From positions 1 through 42,173 of the forward strand of contig CAZAXK010000003.1 of the NCBI GenBank assembly GCA_964489135.1: a stretch of DNA of 42,173 nt, read 5' to 3'. Source of the DNA: JBBTQZ01 sp964489135. Its GTDB lineage: Bacteria > Patescibacteriota > Minisyncoccia > Phycocordibacterales > WO2-35-19. Shown one piece after another: positions 39,365 through 42,173 of the stretch (positions are counted from its first letter, which is position 1; every line of letters begins with the position of its first letter). Made by a program: the position numbers and the translations under genes. Below the pieces are notes generated by a model. That model was given only the letters and a program-made list of their open reading frames with translations, was not told the DNA's origin and did not search any database.

Positions 39365-39649
39365 TTAAAAAGGCATATCATTAATGAAATCAGAGAAATA
39401 CTTACCATCTTTAAAAATGGTTATAAGGCCATAATAAGACCTATTTTCCCTTGGTATTTGGTTTTTTTCATGTAACCGCATACGAATAAATAAAGTGGTA
39501 AAATAATCAAGGGATCTATTTCTTTTTTCAATAAGCTTATCATTAAGAAATCCTCTTGAGTTCATATTTACAAGGAAATGTATTCTATTATTATAGGTTA
39601 AATTGATCTTGTTTTTAACCTGAATTTCTCTGTATAGTTTCCGGTTCAT
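39365..39649 (-). CDS. Hypothetical protein, gene behind the 39.7 kb attenuator
   Basis: A 94-aa basic, aromatic protein starting MNRKLYREIQVKNKINLTYN. No motif, signal or membrane segment. Its ATG is the first after the terminator of the 39.7 kb leader and only 12 bases from the terminator stem, so its expression and that of the two genes that follow depend on read-through. Not recognised. Confidence 0.6.
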   Translation of the reverse strand: MNRKLYREIQVKNKINLTYNNRIHFLVNMNSRGFLNDKLIEKRNRSLDYFTTLFIRMRLHEKNQIPRENRSYYGLITIFKDGKYFSDFINDMPF

Positions 39650-39655
39650 AGAAAA

Positions 39656-39703
39656 GAAAATCCCTTACTAGGTTCGGCGTAGCGGTGCCTCCCCCAGTAA
39701 GGG
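39656..39703 (-). terminator. Terminator hairpin of the 39.7 kb leader
   Basis: An 8-bp stem with a 26-base loop followed in transcript orientation by ATTTTCTTTTCT and then the start codon of the 94-aa gene. The 3-bp AGG/CCT set just inside the stem extends it past a bulge. Confidence 0.7.
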
Positions 39704-39742
39704 ACTGTTTAATGTTTTGTTACGGCCGCTACTCCGTTTATA
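39658..39742 (-). promoter_or_regulatory. Kissing-loop attenuator leader (39.7 kb)
   Basis: In transcript order: hairpin I with stem ACGG/CCGT and 8-nt loop AGTAGCGG (39737-39722), a linker, then a terminator stem CCCTTACT/AGTAAGGG (39703-39696 with 39669-39662). The terminator loop holds CCGCTAC (39685-39679), complementary to seven of the eight bases of loop I, with two further pairs beyond a mismatch. The framework is the same as in the 42.0 kb leader but both loops differ, and they differ in a matched way. Confidence 0.75.
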
Positions 39743-39746
39743 TCCC

Positions 39747-39777
39747 CAAATGTACTAAACTAAAACATCATTTCAAA
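39747..39777 (-). promoter_or_regulatory. Promoter of the 39.7 kb leader
   Basis: On the minus strand TTTG (39777-39774), 19 bases, TACATTTG (39754-39747), an exact consensus match. The -33 lies at the very end of the helicase-methyltransferase gene. The transcript would begin a few bases before hairpin I. Confidence 0.8.
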
Positions 39778-41941
39778 ATAGTGAAAGTTGTTTTTTAGCC
39801 TCTACGGCTTGGCTAATATTCTTTTTAGCAAGGTCATAGTAGGATTCCTTTAGTTCAAACCCAATGGCTTTTCTTTCCATTTTAACAGCTTGGTAAACCT
39901 CTGAACCAATCCCCATGAAAGGAGTTAATACTGTATCTCCTTTGTTGCTGTAAAGGTGTATTAAACGCTCAATAGTTGGCAATTGTAGAGGGCAAATATG
40001 CTTTTCGTCTTTGTCGTCTCGTCCATCGGTAAAGTTCAAAGTGTCTCCGTAATCGATATCATACCAAACAGGGGAGGCGTATTTCTGCCAAAGGTCTACC
40101 GGAATATCTGTATTTGTAACTGGATCAATTCTTTCACCATCTTTACGAAAAATTAAAACGTAATCTGGAATACCTACACGACTCATCGTACTGTCTTTTT
40201 TTACTTGCTTATGAAGTAATCCAAGGGCCTTAGTACGTTGCATTTCGACAACCGGATCCTTCCAAATAGTTACACGAGAATGATAGATAAATCCAGCCTC
40301 TTGGAACGCTGTAATAATCATTCCTGAGAAGTCACGAAGTCCTATGTATCCTTCCTTGCCTTTCTGAATTGGCAAATCCATGCAATGAACTGCAACATTA
40401 CGGCCTGACTTAACTACTCTGTAAAGCTCAGTTACAAGGAAATTAAAAGCTGTTAGGAACTCTTTGTAAGTTTTTGAATTACCCATATCCTCAATATGAT
40501 TTGAGTAGGTGTAAAGTTCTGCAAATGGTGGAGAGAACACGGATAACCCTACTGAGTTATCAGGAACTTGTTTAATCATTTCCACACAGTCACCACGGAA
40601 AACCTTATAATCTTCTGTAATTACTGGCTCGTTATCGAAAACCTTGTTTTCAGATTCCGTATTTTCGTTTATTACTTGGCTCATTTCGTTTTGCATTTCT
40701 TCAAACTGTCTTTGTTTGTTGTTAATACTTGTGATAACATTAGTCATTGTGTCAGTTGTAATAAGGTAGATATTTACCGGATGTTCCTGGCCAAATCTAT
40801 ACGACCTTCTGATAGCTTGATAAAGACCTTCAAAACTGAAATCTAATGAGGCGAATACCTGATTATGGCAGTTTTGATAGTTTAATCCAAATTGTGCTAT
40901 CTTGGTTTTTGTAATCAAAACTCTAAAGTCGTTATTAGCAAACCCTAGAAGCTTTTCTTTTTTGTACTCTGGCGAGTCGCTTCCCTTTACTTCTACTGAG
41001 TCAGGGATTAATTTACGTAAATATTCCCCTTCCTCATTTTGTTTAATCCAGATAATAAAGTTTTCGGAGCTGTTATTTACTATTTCAATTACCTCACTCA
41101 TTCGCTCAATTTTTGTTAATCGAAGCTCCTGATTAAAGTTTGTGGCACTTATTGCCGTGTCGTTAAATAGTAAACCGTTATCCCGTTGATCTGTTTTTAT
41201 GTGCTTTTCAATGAAGCATAATTCAGGGAGGGCGTACCCATCCATTTGAAAACCTATATCCTGAGGCTTATTGAGCATAGTTGCCCATGTTCCAACAAAA
41301 CGGTAAAAGTCTTTCTTTGCATGTCCCTTAATCCGCCATTTGCTTGTTTCTCCACCATCGTGAACAAAGAACATTGCAAGCATTTCAGTACGTGACATTA
41401 CATTTAAGAACTCCGCATGGTTACAAAGCTCCATAGGGTCGTTAGGTGATGGAGTGGCGGTGCAAGCTAACTTGTACGGAGTAGATTGAAACTTTTCAAT
41501 AATAAGGTTCTTTGTGGCCCCTTCAAAGTTTTTTAGTATTGAACTCTCATCCAGTACGATTCCAGAGAATTGAGATGCGTCAATATTTTCTAATTGCTCG
41601 TAATTGGAGATATAAATTCCTTGGCCAAAGACATCAGATTTTAACTCTTCAATGTGTATGCCAAACTTATCAGCCTCTTTAATTGTCTGGCCGACTACCG
41701 CCAGCGGAGCAAGTATTAAAACTGGTTGATTAGTAAAGTGAGTCACTTGTTCAGCCCATTCTAATTGCATGAATGTTTTACCTAGTCCACAATCGGCAAA
41801 TATCGCAAACTTACCAGCTTGTAAAGCACGCTTAACGATATGCCCCTGGAAAGGGAATAACTTTTCATTAATACCAATGGCATAAAATCCGGACTCAGTA
41901 AATGTTTTTTGTTTCGATTTTAAAAATTCCTCGTATGTCAT
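39773..41941 (-). CDS. SNF2-type helicase fused to a beta-class DNA methyltransferase
   Basis: A 722-aa fusion. The first 430 residues are a superfamily-2 helicase of the SNF2 kind: Walker A DCGLGKT (50-56), DESS (131-134), TATP (161-164), and motif VI QAIRRSYRFGQ (375-385). From about 445 on it is an amino-methyltransferase: VGLSVFSPPFAELYTYS with SPPF (470-473) as motif IV, and DTVLTPFMGIGSEVYQAV with FMGIGS (675-680) as motif I, in the order of beta-class enzymes; SPPF suggests N4-cytosine or N6-adenine methylation. No nuclease domain is seen. It is preceded by the 42.0 kb attenuator, whose terminator ends 6 bases from its ATG. It may protect phage DNA or couple methylation to replication. 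Confidence 0.88.
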   Translation of the reverse strand: MTYEEFLKSKQKTFTESGFYAIGINEKLFPFQGHIVKRALQAGKFAIFADCGLGKTFMQLEWAEQVTHFTNQPVLILAPLAVVGQTIKEADKFGIHIEELKSDVFGQGIYISNYEQLENIDASQFSGIVLDESSILKNFEGATKNLIIEKFQSTPYKLACTATPSPNDPMELCNHAEFLNVMSRTEMLAMFFVHDGGETSKWRIKGHAKKDFYRFVGTWATMLNKPQDIGFQMDGYALPELCFIEKHIKTDQRDNGLLFNDTAISATNFNQELRLTKIERMSEVIEIVNNSSENFIIWIKQNEEGEYLRKLIPDSVEVKGSDSPEYKKEKLLGFANNDFRVLITKTKIAQFGLNYQNCHNQVFASLDFSFEGLYQAIRRSYRFGQEHPVNIYLITTDTMTNVITSINNKQRQFEEMQNEMSQVINENTESENKVFDNEPVITEDYKVFRGDCVEMIKQVPDNSVGLSVFSPPFAELYTYSNHIEDMGNSKTYKEFLTAFNFLVTELYRVVKSGRNVAVHCMDLPIQKGKEGYIGLRDFSGMIITAFQEAGFIYHSRVTIWKDPVVEMQRTKALGLLHKQVKKDSTMSRVGIPDYVLIFRKDGERIDPVTNTDIPVDLWQKYASPVWYDIDYGDTLNFTDGRDDKDEKHICPLQLPTIERLIHLYSNKGDTVLTPFMGIGSEVYQAVKMERKAIGFELKESYYDLAKKNISQAVEAKKQLSLF

Positions 41942-42036
41942 AAGAATAAAAAAGCCCCGTGATTTTCGAAGTGGAAGGTCCTACGATCACAAGGGCTTGA
42001 ATAAGGTTTTAGATACGGCTTCCACTCCGTTTAAAA
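41942..42036 (-). promoter_or_regulatory. Kissing-loop attenuator leader (42.0 kb)
   Basis: In transcript order: hairpin I with stem ACGG/CCGT and 8-nt loop AGTGGAAG (42030-42015), a linker, then a terminator stem (41998-41986 with 41963-41952) of 11 pairs with a small internal loop. The terminator loop holds CTTCCACT (41977-41970), a perfect complement of all eight bases of loop I. T-run 41953-41948 follows and the start codon of the 722-aa gene comes right after it. Compare the 39.7 kb leader. Confidence 0.8.
41948..41998 (-). terminator. Terminator hairpin of the 42.0 kb leader
   Basis: AAGCCC and GTGAT pair with GGGCTT and ATCAC around a 22-base loop, with six T at the end. It sits between the promoter and the first codon of the helicase-methyltransferase gene, so most transcripts would stop unless it is prevented. 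Confidence 0.85.
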
Positions 42037-42066
42037 CAAATGTATAAATTAAAATTGAAAAACAAA
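42037..42066 (-). promoter_or_regulatory. Promoter of the 42.0 kb leader
   Basis: On the minus strand TTTG (42066-42063), 18 bases, TACATTTG (42044-42037). The -7 box is identical to that of the 39.7 kb promoter; spacing is one base under the usual range. The rest, 42067-42118, shows no gene. Confidence 0.65.
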
Positions 42067-42118
42067 AAAACGTGGGCCAACAAACCATTTTTATAGATAG
42101 CTGTAACTTTACCATCTT

Positions 42119-42173
42119 TTAGTTAAACCCCCGTTATCGCTCAGAAAGGCAAATAACCAAGCAATTACTTAGT
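42119..42173. repeat. Contig-end direct repeat (right copy)
   Basis: This is the second copy of the 55-base end repeat. Removing one copy gives a circle of 42,118 bases. On that circle the stretch from about 42067 through the junction to base 50 holds no convincing gene; it is the space between the end of the leftmost minus-strand gene and the promoter of the helicase-methyltransferase gene. Confidence 0.9.

Noticed and set aside
1..42118. Temperate lifestyle
   Set aside because: A small HTH protein and divergent promoters exist, but there is no integrase, recombinase, ParA-type partition gene or CI-type repressor, so lysogeny is not supported.

Overview
The window is a complete or nearly complete genome of a tailed phage, most likely one infecting a Bacteroidota host. 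The last 55 bases repeat the first 55 exactly, so the contig is a closed circle whose ends overlap by an assembly-sized stretch; unique length is about 42.1 kb. Host assignment rests on promoters of the Bacteroidota type (TTTG, about 19-20 bases, TAnnTTTG), AT-rich leaders without clear Shine-Dalgarno sequences, several short lipoproteins with an (A/G)-S/G-C lipobox, and families I associate with Bacteroidota phages (DUF6712-like connector, N-acetylmuramidase endolysin). I found no integrase, DNA polymerase, reverse transcriptase or CRISPR array.

Layout. (1) 51-3081, minus strand: early-type genes (a 56-aa first gene, a small HTH protein, an OB-fold/SSB-like protein, a PolB-type 3'-5' exonuclease, a DUF1281/Api92-like protein). 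(2) 3082-3338: divergent promoter region. (3) 3339-6926, plus strand: DUF3560 protein, a hexapeptide-repeat protein interrupted by a 100-N scaffold gap, an endolysin and a cytosine-methyltransferase-like protein. (4) 6909-7707: a free-standing non-coding transcription unit of about 760 nt with its own consensus promoter and intrinsic terminator, many long helices and a tRNA-like cloverleaf near the 3' end. (5) 7724-11420: small accessory genes including RusA, HNH, a candidate u-spanin and small membrane proteins. (6) 11423-22370: terminase, a tail-assembly-chaperone-like gene needing a -1 frameshift, connector and tail proteins, and the tape measure. (7) 22355-25974: six overlapping glycosyltransferase and methyltransferase genes inside the virion gene block. 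(8) 26019-35705: ClpP-type protease with scaffold-like tail, major capsid, tail-tube-like protein, portal, connector, fibre, tailspike, papain-like enzyme, and holin-like membrane proteins, closed by a bidirectional terminator near 35765. (9) 35867-41941, minus strand: small unknown genes, a DnaA domain-IV-like protein, replication-type proteins of unknown function, and a 722-aa SNF2-helicase/DNA-methyltransferase fusion.

The most unusual signals are regulatory RNAs. In the minus-strand right arm three promoters (near 42050, 39760 and 38225) each sit just upstream of a terminator-like hairpin, and in each leader the loop of that hairpin is complementary to a segment transcribed earlier. Two of these leaders have the same framework (stem ACGG/CCGT around an 8-nt loop) while the loop sequences differ and their partners differ with them, which is internal covariation for a kissing interaction. 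Together with the 760-nt RNA unit this suggests a phage that relies heavily on structured RNA. The glycan-modification module is the other strong candidate for an undescribed system.

All functional calls come from reading motifs by eye; none was checked against a database.
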